Origin: Chrysopilus asiliformis
Taxonomy: Eukaryota; Arthropoda; Insecta; Diptera; Rhagionidae
Direction: 5' to 3'
NCBI GenBank assembly: GCA_964034945.1
Contig: OZ035962.1
Coordinates: 67,842,274-67,906,273 of the forward strand
DNA: 64,000 nucleotides
Each line of letters begins with the position of its first letter. The stretch's first letter is position 1. The notes beneath the pieces are model-generated. The model worked only from the letters and a program-made list of their open reading frames with translations. It was not told the DNA's origin and searched no databases. Below are positions 1-10,631 of this stretch, piece by piece. A program made the translations under genes and the position numbers.

Positions 1-503
1 GATGTTTGGCATGTAGCGCCGTCCTGTTGGAACAACATGTTGTTGGTATCCATATTATCCAGTTTAGGCTACAAGAAATTACTTATCATCGATCTGTAGC
101 GCTCGCCGTTGAGGGTTATGGCAATGCCAGTTTCGTATTGGAAGAAGTTCCGATCGATTATTCCGCCAGACCAAAATTCGCACCAAAAAGTGACTTTCTC
201 GGGATCCATTTGGTGCTGGTGTATCTCGTGTGGATTGTTACCGCCCCAAATCCGACAATTTTGCATGGTCTCATATCCATTCATCCAAAAATGAGCCTCT
301 TAGAGAATTTAGAAAATAAAATAAAATTTTATGGGAAATTTCGTAGAAGAGCAAATTTGATGATTTGCACACGTTGTTTAACGGTATAACCTTCCATGGT
401 GATTTGCCATACACTACTGAATAATTCACAAGTTGACAGATGCTGTTTTAATAACATGGCCGCTATAACCCAACAAACTTCGAGCGTCCATATTGAAAGA
501 CCC
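1..503 (-). pseudogene. Tc1/mariner-like (DDE_3 type) transposase remnant, cut by window start
   Basis: Minus-strand translation from about 390 gives MEGYTVKQRVQIIKF, the start of a known insect transposase type. It then jumps, by internal deletion, to HFWMNGYETMQNCRIWGGNN, WSGGIIDRNFF and ITLNGERYRSM, the central DDE region. The outer end is marked by a terminal repeat at 481-503 (GGGTCTTTCAATATGGACGC on the minus strand), matching the end at 14168. The C-terminal part is lost beyond base 1. Frame breaks and the deletion make it non-functional. Confidence 0.75.
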
Positions 504-599
504 TTTATATTACGCCCAAATTCTTTTTCCAAAAGAACTGAATTTTTCCCTCATTGTATTTTTTTAGCAGAAGTTGCCCCGCTGGCAAATTTTTCATAA

Positions 600-898
600 A
601 ACAAAAATCTCTCAACATTCGCGGGGGTTAGGTTCTCAGAATCTTCCGCGAATGTCGAATTCGCAAATGTCGATACTATCTTTCTATGTTATAACAAAGC
701 AAGTCTAATCATACTCCTTAAACAATTTTATTTATTTTGCGTGTGGTTTTGTATAAGTTTGATTAGTATTATTATAGCCTTAATGAATAAATTAATTCCA
801 AACAATATTTTTTTTTAATTCGCGATTAACCAAATTTTGTATACGTGAACGTTAAATTGTTCCTCATTAGTAGTTTCGCGAATGTTAAGAGATATCTG
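600..898. mobile_element. Tigger/pogo-like MITE
   Basis: The ends are inverted copies: CTCTCAACATTCGCG at the left and CGCGAATGTTAAGAG at the right, the right end closing with ATATCTG before a TA dinucleotide. Length about 300 bases, AT-rich inside, no reading frame. The 'coding-strand-like' termini with CG-rich heads resemble the other Tigger-type ends in this window (7995, 24017, 43595). The left edge is degraded. Confidence 0.55.
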
Positions 899-1902
899 TA
901 TTTGTCGTAATCAAAAATTTTATGATAAAATGTGCAGCATTTGATTTTTTAAGAAATAAAGACACGATGAAGAATCATAGAAACTTCTGAAAAATGCGAA
1001 TTATGAAGAAAGTGCAAGAGAATTTTTTCCTGGAAACTTATAATAATATTAAATTTTAATTAGCATTGAGCATATCGCAAAAACCTACTCATTTTTAGTC
1101 GTTTTGCGGTCAAATGTTTATCTTAATAAAATAATAATTGGGTTTTAATACCGATTTAACTTTTTTTTTGTTATGAAAGGATTAGTGTTTCTTCTTTCAC
1201 TTGGCTTATCTATTGTTATATAGAAGTTATTTCTATGCCCCATACAACCCCCTTTGGACGCAATCCAACAAATTATTTGGCTTATGATCATGAATTAAGG
1301 CACCCGACTGTTTTTCTTCAGTTCATGTGGTCGATTGTTTCCTTTCTTGTGACCACTTCCCCCTTTACTTTTACTTAAACTTATAGCAAGCATGTTTTTC
1401 GTTTTTTTTTTTGGTGTTTTCATTTCGTAGCGTAAGTTCCATTTGTGCAGCATCAATAATTTTCTGGACTGCGGATTAGAGCATTTATATCCAATTTGGT
1501 TTATGCTTGAATCTTGTATGCTGTGTAAAGGCTACCCTTTTGCTGTCCTGCTAAGATTCCGTTTTGCTTTTTCGATCTCTTCGTCCTTGTTATGCCATGT
1601 AGATCTAGATTTTTTTAATGAGATTTTCGTTACGCCACACATATTTTTTCACATTTTTTATTTTTAAATACTAAAGAGACACTATTTTTCTGCTTAGCTA
1701 TGGAGCCACACTGACCAGTAAGTTGTGTTAGTCGACTGATTTCGAAAGGTAATTTATTACGGTCAAATTACTTTCTTCTTCTATAGAGGAAAGTGTTGTA
1801 TTCATGATGTTGACCGACTCGAGAACTGGAGCAGACAGAAATTTTCGGATCAGTATAAAATCCGTTTCAGGTAAAATTATTAAAATGTATGTCTGTTGGT
1901 CG
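899..1902. other. Intergenic, nothing recognised
   Basis: AT-rich single-copy sequence downstream of the cadherin gene. Short open frames here have no recognisable similarity and no coding-like composition. No paired repeats were seen. Confidence 0.4.
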
Positions 1903-2105
1903 GTCTACGTACTCTCTAAACCAGTTTTACGTACTCTCTAAACCAGACGCTCTTTTCCCAGTAAATTTCCTACTGAAATTTTACTGGGGAAAGCAGTAAA
2001 TATTCTCTTTTTACTGCTTTCCCAGTAAAATTTACTGAATGGCAGTAAAATTTACTGAAACACAGTAAATTTTACCAATAATACAGTAAATTTTTACGGG
2101 GGAAT
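1903..2105. repeat. CAGTAAA-rich repeat, fragment of the 56009 family
   Basis: Starts with ACTCTCTAAACCAGACGCTC and then carries many forward and inverted copies of CAGTAAA/TTTACTG. The head matches the one at 56012 almost base for base (TCTAAACCAGACGCTC followed by TTTTCCCAGTAAATTTCCTA). The far end is missing or decayed here. A duplicated head (GTACTCTCTAAACCAG occurs twice at 1908-1945) precedes the body. Confidence 0.55.
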
Positions 2106-2260
2106 CATCGATTTCGTCCCAGTATATTATATTTTTCCCGTTTTCCAAAAAAATCTGACACTTTACTGTCAACGGGTACCTCCCATACAATCCTTTTGTA
2201 TTTTGAAAATTTCTCAAAACCAGTAAGCTTTTGGAAAAACATGAATATAACAAAATTTAA

Positions 2261-2544
2261 CACGTTCACCACTCAACGTCACATTTATGTGACGTTTTAG
2301 TCTTCCATGAAACTCATGTCACACATATGGGTCAAATTTTATTAAAAATGTAATGTGACACTAATCCTACTAAAAACTCAAGTCACATTTAAGTGTCTTA
2401 GGCCCGTTTGCTGATACAAGTCATAACTATTTAAGTTATGCTTAGCCTTCTTAAACCATAGAAACATAAGTTGCTATGTTTCGTTGGTGCAAACCGTTCA
2501 AAAAATCACAAAAAAACTCAAAAATAGCGTGAGCGGTGAACATG
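2261..2544. mobile_element. TTAA-flanked MITE, CACGTTCACC terminus
   Basis: TTAA lies on both sides (2257-2260 and 2545-2548). The terminal inverted repeat is CACGTTCACCACTCA against CATGTTCACCGCTCA. Inside are TGTGACG-type palindromes (CGTCACATTTATGTGACG). TTAA target duplications are typical of piggyBac-type transposons. The 284-base element has no gene and would depend on a transposase elsewhere. It shares the terminus CACGTT with the elements at 14457, 19786 and 57048. Confidence 0.7.
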
Positions 2545-2548
2545 TTAA

Positions 2549-3044
2549 AAGATATAAAATTTTCTACATTTTTTGCTTCAACGTTTTATACGTATCTCTA
2601 ACGGTTCTGAAGATATTTGAAAAAAATTAAGTTTTTTGAAAATATCTCGAAAGTTGTGCGCTATTATGAAAAAATGGATTTAACCAAATTCAAGGAAAAT
2701 AAAATTGCATGCATTTTTTTGGCCACTTCTTGTATTTACATAATAGCAGTTTTGAGTGGTAACAATAAGGCTATGCAGTAACAATAAGGCTCAAAGTTGC
2801 TCACAATGGTGGTCGGTAAATCACTTGTCCCAAAATAGGTTAACAATTTTTACGTATCTTTAACAGTTTGAAAAAAATTTGAAAAAAAATTATTTTTCAC
2901 AAATTTTTTCCGAAACTAAATATTGCACAGGAAAGTTTTGTGTTGATCACAAGTGATATTTTGGATTTACTATTGTTTTTTATCTAGTTTCAGGCAGAGC
3001 TTAGGGAAGATCCTTTAACCCTAATCAGCTCAGGCTAATTTTGT
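2549..3044. other. AT-rich spacer with minisatellite-like phrases
   Basis: Contains two related phrases (TTTTTACGTATCTTTAACAG near 2848 and TTTATACGTATCTCTAACGG near 2585, each followed by GAAAAAAATT), suggesting an old duplication about 265 bases apart. No gene is visible. Confidence 0.35.
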
Positions 3045-3428
3045 CCTTAATCCACGCAGGCGGTGACTCACAGTCACCATGCCGAAACGAATAATTTAAT
3101 AAAAAAAAGTTTTGTAAGTTTGCAGTTTTTAATTCAGTTAATATTATTTTTTTATATATATATACATCATTCTATTTACAATTGTAGCATAAAATTGATT
3201 TTTAAGAATATTCGTTACAAACATTTTTTTTGCATTTGCACATATTTACTTCGAAGCGCGACCTTAGCAATGGGGACACAGGAAGCAACTTTTGGGAAAT
3301 GCTACAGTTATTATCCCCTACTACGCTCCGATATTTTACGAAACAGAAGCAAAGTGATACCAAAATAACCTTTCTTTGCTGGTAAAACCGTTACAATGAC
3401 TGTAAGTCACCGCCTGCGTGGATTAAGG
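3045..3428. mobile_element. TIR element, CCTTAATCCACGCAGGCGGT termini
   Basis: The left end CCTTAATCCACGCAGGCGGT and the right end at 3405-3428 are inverted copies over about 24 bases, followed inward by GACT..AGTCACC motifs. A third, separate GTGACTCAAAGTCACCGGGT block with GTGCGGATTA lies just outside at 3587-3616, as if a second end or older copy is adjacent. Length 384 bases. Target duplication not clear, so the superfamily is unassigned. Confidence 0.6.
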
Positions 3429-4744
3429 GTGAATTTCATAAAAGCGAAATATTATTGCTGTAGTAAAAAAAATCAAATTTTTTTTTTTTCGTTTTTAAAT
3501 AGTATTGGCTTAAAAAAACAAAGTCAAGGAGCATGAATGCAATAACTTTTTTAACATTCGTAACAATCACTCTCAAAACTGAAACAGTGACTCAAAGTCA
3601 CCGGGTGTGCGGATTAGGCTTAATGCCGAAGCACAGCTTAGGATGGTCGAATGAACGAAAGGAGATCTCGGTGGGGGCGGTTGGGACTGGGGGTCCGCGT
3701 AGCGAAGCGAATACCTTCGCGCATTCTTTCTAAAAAAAATAGTCTGCGGCGCATATTTTTTGATTGTTTTTTGTGCAATTATACCTTCACTTGTGGCAAC
3801 AAAAATTATATTTTTTTTAGAAGAAGACTTAGATATTGAAAGAGAATTAGATCACCCAAGACACATATAAACAGAAGGCAAATGACCAAATAAAATCGAT
3901 TGTCCCAGAATGAAACCTACAACTATTTTTCGGTGTCAAGTTCAGGTGCATCCAACACTGCTTTATTAAAGCCAGCATTCGATAACGGTTCAGTCAAATA
4001 GCTGGACGATATGACGGGGTGCCTTTTCCTAAAATAGGAAAGATTGGTCAATCTATCAACGCCAATCGTCCTACAGGACAAAACTCAACCACCCATCACA
4101 CAAATTACTTTGGAAATACTACAGGAATTGGGGTTGAAAACTCTCTTGTACCGAATATATTCACTAGACTTGACAGTTACAACAAATTATTTTTGTTTCT
4201 TGAAAAAGTGGCGAAAAATGCCTCTATTTTTCGAGTAATGATGCAATATTATAAAGTACAATATATAAACTTACTTTACGTTCAAAAAATATAATTTCGT
4301 TTATGTTTTGGTAACATACATACAATTTGAAGGGAATTGCATGAGGTCCATAAAAAAAGTTTTTGCAGATTTTCACGCTAGAGTCACCTACCCAAGTTTT
4401 GTTTTGTCATACAAAAAAAAAGAATATTTGAGTTGATTGAATGGTCTAAGTTTAGTGATTTAGTCCACATTCATCATTTTTGTTCAAGAATGTGACTCGG
4501 AAAAAGGACGTATTTGTCCTTTTCGTAGATACAAGCAGAATTACGAATTTAGTGGTTTGTTGGCCAGTCTGATTTCAGGTATGGAAGGTTCCTCTCACTT
4601 GTTTATACTCTAATTGGTGTTTCCACGCTTAATTTTTTGAATATGTTTTACAAAAAAAATCTTTAAGGTATTTATATTTTGCTTTTTTGAATTCTTCACG
4701 ATTTCCTGCAATCAGTAGGTTTGAAATAAAATGCGATATATACC

Positions 4745-5830
4745 TTAACGCAGTACTTGAATTACGTCAAGAGTGGTTTGAGTAATCCCGACATAGTTAA
4801 AGCCACTGTATATATGGAAAAACTGATCTCTTCATCAGTGGAGCGTTTTAAGGAATTGGGCACCACTTCAGATCGCCCTGTCATGTCGAAAAATGTTAAA
4901 AAAGTATGATTTTGCATCAAATCTTAAGGTTAAGAGTTATAAGATTAATCGCGGGCATTTCTTTGACGAAGCGATGAGTGCAAAGCGATTGACACGTCGC
5001 ACGATTCGGTTGCCAGATCGAGGTTAGTTGCAAAAAGTTATATTCACTGATGAGAAGTTGTTTTTTATATCAGAGCGATCGCCAACTATTCAAAGAGGGT
5101 ACCCAAAGGTAACAGGTAAAAATGGTATTAAAGGTACAAGAAGTCCGCGGCAACAATAAGGCCCGCCGTACAATTGAGCTAAGGCAGCTCAGCTATGTGC
5201 CTGTTTAGAACTCCATGTGGCGTGTTTCGTCACGTACCAAAGTGAGAATAAGATGAAGCGCTAAACGTCAAAGTCTAAACAAGCATATAGTTGCTTATCT
5301 CAAGTGTACGACAAGGCTTATAAGACGAATTTTCCGGCGTCAGTAATGGTTTGGGCAGACATTTGGGCAACCTGGAAAATGTTATTATAGTTTTTAACGG
5401 GAGAAATGTCAAAATCAACGCCGCCATATAATAACCAGTCATTCTCCGAGACATTCTGTATCCATGGGAAACAGAGCATTTTTCTGGGGCGGAATACATA
5501 GAAAGCACCGACAAGGCGGATGCTGGTGCTTTCTGTTCCAACAACGATCGGCGTCTGCGAAGCATTTTTCCGGATTTTTGAAGAAAGGACATTTGACCGT
5601 GAAACCGGATTTGAATGCGACTTTTGGCCGTCAAACCAATCGACTCGAGACTATTCGGGAAATGCCTTTTTGCGGGACTACTCATTGGGGCCCATTCTAG
5701 AGAAGATCTCCCGAATACGATACAAATCAACAGACCATTTGAAAGGGGAATTACGTCGGGCCCGGGATGAGATATCAGTGGAATAATGCGCGACCATCAT
5801 GAACAATTTTTGGAGACGACTCCTCGAGCA
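4745..5830 (+). pseudogene. Tc1/mariner-like transposase remnant
   Basis: Broken in several frames but recognisable on the plus strand. It reads NYVKSGLSNPDIVKATVYME...SVERFKELGTTSDRPVMSK (helix-turn-helix region), then FTDEKLFFISE at about 5043 (first DDE aspartate), FPASVMVWADIWATWK near 5330, then ILEKISRIRYKSTDHLKGEL and RRARDEISVE...NNFWRRLL near the C-terminus. Stop codons and frame changes separate the blocks, and the second catalytic segment is degraded. It resembles a widespread arthropod Tc1-like group with the SGLSN...VERFKELGT signature. No terminal repeats were identified. Confidence 0.6.
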
Positions 5831-5937
5831 TATGTTATAATTTTTGTTTCTTTTTTATGTATTTGGATAATGAAAAATAATTTAGTTTGATTTCTTGAGT
5901 AAGTTTAAAATTTGTTTTGCCAATGGATTAAGGAATT

Positions 5938-6420
5938 TAAAAATCATCATATAGTCTTGTAGATTTAGCGAAACTCAAGTAGCGATAATTGTCGAAGGAG
6001 TATTCAGTTTTTGGAGCTCCGTACGTTGCTAAAATAAAAAGTGTTCCATTTCTGGCAATAATATCCCGTGAGCAATTCTCTTGCTTGAATACTTCGACAA
6101 GACTCAATAAGGCAGTTAAATTATCTTCACTTCCACCCACAATAGGAGCCGCACAACACCATATTATCAGGTGCAAACTTGGCTTGGAAAAGACCTAGAC
6201 CCTCAACAGAGGGGATGGACATTTAACAACAATTTCTTGCAGCCAGGTAGTACATTACTTCCACCAGCACCGGAAGAACTCCTTTTTGCAACTGCACAAA
6301 ATGTTGTGGTTCCAATTGTGGATGCAGAAAAATTGGATTACCGTGCTCCATCGTTTGTAGCTTTTGTCGGGGTCAATCATGTTTAAATCCTGCTTCTTGT
6401 GATATCACTGAATCCTTTGA
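5938..6420 (+). pseudogene. Degraded ORF with WLG-DLDP block and Cys-rich tail
   Basis: Plus-strand frames give LNKAVKLSSLPPTIGAAQHH, then QTWLGKDLDPQQRGWTFNNN and LLPPAPEELL, then a frame change into a cysteine-rich tail (CNCTKCCGSNCGCRKIGLPC followed by SIVCSFCRGQSC). This order (SLPPT..A, TWLG..LDP..WGW, PPAPE.LL, CxC...CGCRK.G..CS..C) recurs in many uncharacterised arthropod proteins that I recall only as unnamed, often multicopy, ORFs. Function unknown; the multicopy habit suggests a mobile element. Here it is frameshifted and the N-terminal part is missing. Confidence 0.5.
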
Positions 6421-6524
6421 CAATTTAAACGATGTCGATGATGAACTCGATCTTATTGGTACCTTAACATTAAATGCAAGTGAAGGTGATACCTGCGGAC
6501 AGGCCATACAAAGCGAGATATTTA

Positions 6525-6830
6525 CGATTTATTTGACTTTTGACCTTGAATAATAGCAATTTCTCTGTGCGACGCATAGTTTGACGACTTGTATCTCGAA
6601 AACTGTTTGTCCTACAAGAAAATTGTACTTAACCTTTTTTGTAGAGAATTTTATTGTGATTAATTCAACTGAACCTCAAAAAGACGTATGTACAACCCGT
6701 ACAAAGTGAGATAAACGTAAAAAACTGATTTTTTGGACCTTTGACCTTGAATAACTCACGACGCCGGCGCAATTTTGGAATGGACTTTTGGGACGTTGTT
6801 TGTTATGCCAAAATAAAGGTCTGTGCAAAA
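6525..6830. repeat. Two-unit diverged direct repeat (~200-base period)
   Basis: The phrase TTTGACCTTGAATAA occurs at about 6538 and again near 6741. Each copy is preceded by a similar lead (AAGCGAGATATTTACG and AAGTGAGATAAACG). This looks like an old tandem duplication inside an unidentified repeat. No gene. Confidence 0.4.
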
Positions 6831-6994
6831 ATCCAGTTAACTAGGATTTTTTAGGAGGTTCATGCTTTTTTTTGCCTAATTTTCCTGTATTATTAAATTA
6901 GTGACGTTTTACAATATTTCTGACGTAAAACTCAAAAAATTCACAATAACTATGCCAACTGAATTAAATCGCACCAATAATTTTAACATTTTAC

Positions 6995-7140
6995 CCAGGC
7001 GCTAACTCGCCTTAACTCTGGTGAATAAATGTAATTTTTCAATTCCCTTAACTCTCCAGTAACTCGCATAACCTCGCGAGTTAGGAGTTAAGGAAAGTTA
7101 AGGGAGTTAAGGCGATTTAACTGCCAGTGAATAAATTGGC
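6995..7140. repeat. Inverted repeat of GTTAAGG/CCTTAAC motifs
   Basis: Left arm GCGCTAACTCGCCTTAACTC and following CCCTTAACTC pair with GAGTTAAGGAAAGTTAAGGG and GAGTTAAGGCGATT on the right, with outer AGTGAATAAAT/GGTGAATAAAT phrases. It can form an interrupted hairpin of about 140 bases. The same GTTAACT motif style recurs at 60640-61260. Confidence 0.45.
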
Positions 7141-7503
7141 CGTAAGGGGACTAGGTGCTTTCGATTTTTCCACTACAAACCTGACATTTCCTTCCCCTCG
7201 ATAACCCTCACCTGGTGTCTCAAAACAACGTTTCAAAAATCGGTGACACCGATTAGTCAATAACCACTCACCCGATTTCTATGAAATTTTGTTATCGCGC
7301 GTTAGTTTTAGTTCTAGCTTGCTAGGTCGGGAATTTAAAAACTCTGGAAAAGCTCTGTAAAGATAATGTGAATTTAGTTTTTCCCCAAAAATCAGCAAAA
7401 GTAGGATTTTGAGGCCGCCGAGCATGGCTCGGTCTTCCTGGTACTATACTTTTCGAGATCGTTTGTGCAGACAGACAGACATTCCTCGTATTATATTATA
7501 GGA
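7140..7503. mobile_element. DINE-1-like repeat, second family, internally rearranged
   Basis: Bases 7145-7445 match 17850-18300 in inverted orientation (AGCATGGCTCGGTCTTCCTG against CAGGAAGACCGAGCCATGCT). Bases 7455-7503 match the tail of the same family in direct orientation (CGAGATCGTTTGTGCAGACA, then TCGTATTATATTATAGGAT). The copy therefore carries an internal inversion or is two insertions. The short GACA run near the tail resembles the GTCY microsatellite of DINE-1-type elements. Confidence 0.55.
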
Positions 7504-7522
7504 TTAGATTTAGTATACCGTT

Positions 7523-7890
7523 TGTAGCGCATCGTTTGTAACGTCGGGCACAAAAATGAATTACACGAGGGTGTTTGGGATGAGAAAAGATTTTGATTTC
7601 TGCATGTCTGTCTGTCTGTCTGTCCGTCTGCCAGTCTGTCTTATAACTTTCGAATCGATAAAGCTAGAGCCATGAAGTGTTGTATAGTTAGTTGCATTCT
7701 CGCAAATGGCAAGGCTAAGTTTTTGAACGGGCAACATCGGACCATTCCTTCCCCCTCGCCTCTACAAATAAAACAGTTTTTCACAATTTTCTCGAAAACG
7801 GTGAGTTGTTTTGAAAAATTTATAAAGGTAAAATGTGTTTCGAATACGATTTTACAAAACTTTGAATATCAATTTTAAAGATATGGAAGT
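7523..7890 (-). mobile_element. Diverged DINE-1-like copy (first family)
   Basis: Shows in minus orientation the landmarks of the main family: CGTTTGTAACGTC, ACAAAAATGAATTACAC, a (GTCT/GTCC) run at 7605-7640, then a stretch parallel to 'AAAACGGTG...TACGATTTTACA'. Divergence is much higher than in the copies at 10913 or 16472. Related decayed text also occurs at 45480-45700. Confidence 0.5.
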
Positions 7891-8300
7891 TCTGCATGTC
7901 TTTCTCGTTTTAGTTAATTAGTTAACGACAAAAGTTCACAAACATGTTAAGTAGATCAATACGCAATTTACACTATAAGCCGACAAACAAAATACAGTAA
8001 TCCCTTGAACTGCGCGGGTTCGGACTGCGCGGTTTCGCAACTGCGCGGTTAAGTTTTTAATACCAAAATTTCGAACTGCGCGGTAAAAATTTCGCAGCTG
8101 CGCGGTTTTTTTTTTTATAATTTCCGTTTAAAAAACATGTTCTGAACATATATTTTGGTGAATCCCCGACAAGAAGGAATCACCTGGTAATTTGGTATCT
8201 TCGTACATATTTGGTAATTTTGTGCTTCAATTAGTGTTTATATTTAGTGGAAATCGGGACATTAGGTAAGACAATTGGTGGGGATGAATTTGAAGACTTA

Positions 8301-8743
8301 CACCGCGTCTTGACCTGGGATTTTTCATCGCAGAGATTTTTGATTGACCAATCAGAGCTCGAGTTGACGGAGGGGAAAAATCCCAGAGAGAAATTTCTTG
8401 AAATCTTGCAATAGCAAAATTTCTTGGAATTTCACAATTCAAGATGGCGGAATCCAATTTCGCCCGACAAGTAATTGCAAAAATAACTAATTTTTACAAA
8501 ATACGACACAAAAAGCTTTGGAAGAGAATATATAACATTAAGGGGTTTTTCTTTTCGTCTGTTCTTCTGTTTCAGCCTTTTCAATTTCACGTATTGCATT
8601 AATTACGAGAGCGGCGACTAGTGTTTTTTTTCATTGCCAATTTGAGAAATAAAATTTCAAGAGATTTTTGGCCCAGCTGTCAAAAAAATCTCATTGTGGT
8701 GAGATATTTCTCGGGATGAAAAATCCCAAATCAAGACGCGGTG
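8301..8743 (+). mobile_element. PIF/Harbinger-type MITE, copy A of a head-to-head pair
   Basis: The host element reads GACTTAGAGTCAG in the intact copy at 43875. Here it is opened at TTA, which is repeated on both sides (8298-8300 and 9191-9193), a 3-base duplication typical of PIF/Harbinger. The inverted terminal repeat is CACCGCGTCTTGA with CCTGGGATTTTTCATC or TTTGGGATTTTTCATC inside. Length 443 bases. A single TTA (8744-8746) separates it from its inverted twin. Confidence 0.78.
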
Positions 8744-8746
8744 TTA

Positions 8747-9190
8747 CACCACGTCTTGATTAACAATTTTTCATCCGAAGAAATATCTCACCGCAATGAG
8801 ATTTTTTTGACAGCTGGGCCAAAAATCTCTTGAAATTTAGTACTCAAAATGCCGATGAAAAGAAAACACATAGTCGCCGCTCCCGCAATTAATGCAATAC
8901 GTGAAATTGAAAAGGTTGAAACAGAAGAACAGACGAAAAGAAAAACCCCTTAATGTTATATATTCTCTTCCAAAGCTTTTTGTATCGTATTTTGTAAAAA
9001 TTAGTTATTTTTGCAATTACTTGTCGGGAGAAATTGGATTCCGCCATCTTGAATTGTGAAATTCCAAGAAATTTTGCTATTGCAAGATTTCAAGAAATTT
9101 CTCTCGGGGATTTTTCCCCTCCGTCAACTCGAGCTCTGATTGGTCAATCAAAAATCTCTGCGATGAAAAATCCCAGGTCAAGACGCGGTG
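8747..9190 (-). mobile_element. PIF/Harbinger-type MITE, copy B of a head-to-head pair
   Basis: An inverted, nearly identical copy of 8301-8743 beginning CACCACGTCTTGAT and ending AGACGCGGTG before TTA. It includes a 35-codon frame starting MPMKRKHIVAAPAINAIREI, similar to the counterpart in copy A. With copy A it makes an almost perfect 890-base palindrome. Most likely one copy inserted at the TTA flank of the other, since each shows its own 3-base target duplication. Confidence 0.75.
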
Positions 9191-9193
9191 TTA

Positions 9194-9365
9194 GAGTCAG
9201 AAGATATCATGGAAGTCCTTGCAAGCAATGAAGAAAATATGACTGCTGAAGATATTTTAACACAGTTCGGCGATAATTATAGCGACGAAAATGATGAAAG
9301 CGAAATTATAGAGATTATAAGAAAGAAAAACCTTACGCACGAAAAACTAAAATCGGGTAATCAAT
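9194..9365 (+). pseudogene. Tigger transposase tail fragment
   Basis: Reads ESEDIMEVLASNEENMTAED, then ILTQFGDNYSDENDESEIIE and IIRKKNLTHEKL, an acidic segment near-identical to the one at 43895-44065. Acidic C-terminal stretches of this kind are usual in pogo/Tigger/CENP-B-like transposases. The rest of the transposase is deleted. Confidence 0.5.
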
Positions 9366-9564
9366 CACTAATGCGCGCTCTTTTTGTGGAACGTATCTAC
9401 CGCGCAGTTCCAGGGATTACTGTATCTGTGTACAATAAAACACATTTTTTTACAAAATCTGAAATATTTTCGATAACGGTACAAGGTATCGATTTTCTAT
9501 AAAACACAAAAATGTGTATAATATTATTTTCCTGTATTCATCTTTTTACATTGAATCACTAACA

Positions 9565-9810
9565 AATCGTTTGTTTTCGAGATAATCGCTACAAACTTAT
9601 TTTTTGAAATAAATGTAATCTCGATAAAGATTTGAGATATCGAGTTCTAGTGAAAGGCAAAAGTGTAGAAAATTTTATTGTCCCCAACTTTTGTCATGAA
9701 TAAGAAAAACGGATGGTTTCGGAGTAAATCGCGAAAAACGTAATTCCGATTTAAAAAAAAAAATCGCCATATTGGTCACTTTCGGTTAACGGTTTTTGTG
9801 GAATCTGACA
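9565..9810 (+). repeat. Unclassified interspersed repeat (third family)
   Basis: Bases 9570-9800 share many ordered phrases with 37720-37980: a 'TTTCGAGATA.TCGC' opening, GAGTTCTAGT, AATTTTATTGTC.CCAA.TTTTGT, AAATCGC.AAAA, and a closing TTCCGGTTAACGG against TTTCGGTTAACGG. Part of it recurs inverted at 17510-17660. No termini or coding capacity recognised. Confidence 0.5.
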
Positions 9811-10631
9811 GACAAAGACTTTTTTTTTTATATGATTCCAATCGACTCGGGAGTATTTGGGAAATGCCTTTTAGACAAAATTTGGAGGTCGAAATTTTTC
9901 ATGAATACAATATTTTATTATGCTACGTACTATCAGAAAGTAAAAATTTTGTTTATGTTTCGTTGGTTATTCGAAATTTTCTCTATTAAATACAGAACAC
10001 TACGCCGATCATGAGTTTCCTAGCAATTTCATAGATATCAAAATGGTATTCATTGTAATTTCAAAAATTTATTATACGAAAATTATCATTTTTATGACAT
10101 AAAGAAGAATTGAGATGGGCTAGAATGTCTTTACATAAGAATCGTTAAACGAATATTTTTCCTTATGTAAGCTGCCATATCAGCATTTCGATAAAAGTTC
10201 ATGTCGCAATTCCTCATGATGATAGTAGCATGTAAAATACGATTACCTTCAAACGAATTTATTGTTATTGTTGAATGACAGTTCTGTTGTTACGATAGAG
10301 AATGTTTTTGACAGACATTTTAATATTTGAATTGTGCTACACTTCTATTAACTCACAACAGAACCTAGTGTTTTTTTTTCAAGTTCAAACAACAGAACCT
10401 AGTGTTTTTTTTCAATTACACACACATTTGGCCAGCTGCAAATTTTTCTGTGTCCACATATTATTTCTAAGCCCTTTAAGCGCTTCCATTGTGGAAACTT
10501 TCAACAAAAAAAATTAAGTTTTCAATCATGAAACATACAATATATTTCACCCTGCAGGGCAAATCAATTTTTCAAATTTCACAGAGGTGTTGAATAATAA
10601 AGTCATACATAAATTCTCAAGTTATTTTAAA
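9811..10631. other. Intergenic, no gene recognised; small tandem duplication
   Basis: AT-rich. The only structure seen is a direct duplication at 10363-10415, where ACAACAGAACCTAGTGTTTT occurs twice 34 bases apart. Other open frames lack coding character. Confidence 0.4.

Larger units (their letters stand above)
7995..9422 (+). mobile_element. Tigger/pogo-type element, split by two MITEs
   Basis: TA flanks both ends. The left end is CAGTAATCCCTTGAACTGCG and the right end CGCAGTTCCAGGGATTACTG, inverted copies. The family head repeats 'ACTGCGCGGTTT', as in the copy at 43595-44414. Excluding the insertion at 8301-9190 it is about 535 bases, a deletion derivative. It carries a transposase-tail fragment downstream of the insertion. 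Confidence 0.75.

Noticed and set aside
2032..2253. 73-codon minus-strand frame
   Set aside because: Runs across the CAGTAAA repeat and flanking DNA; composition follows the repeat.
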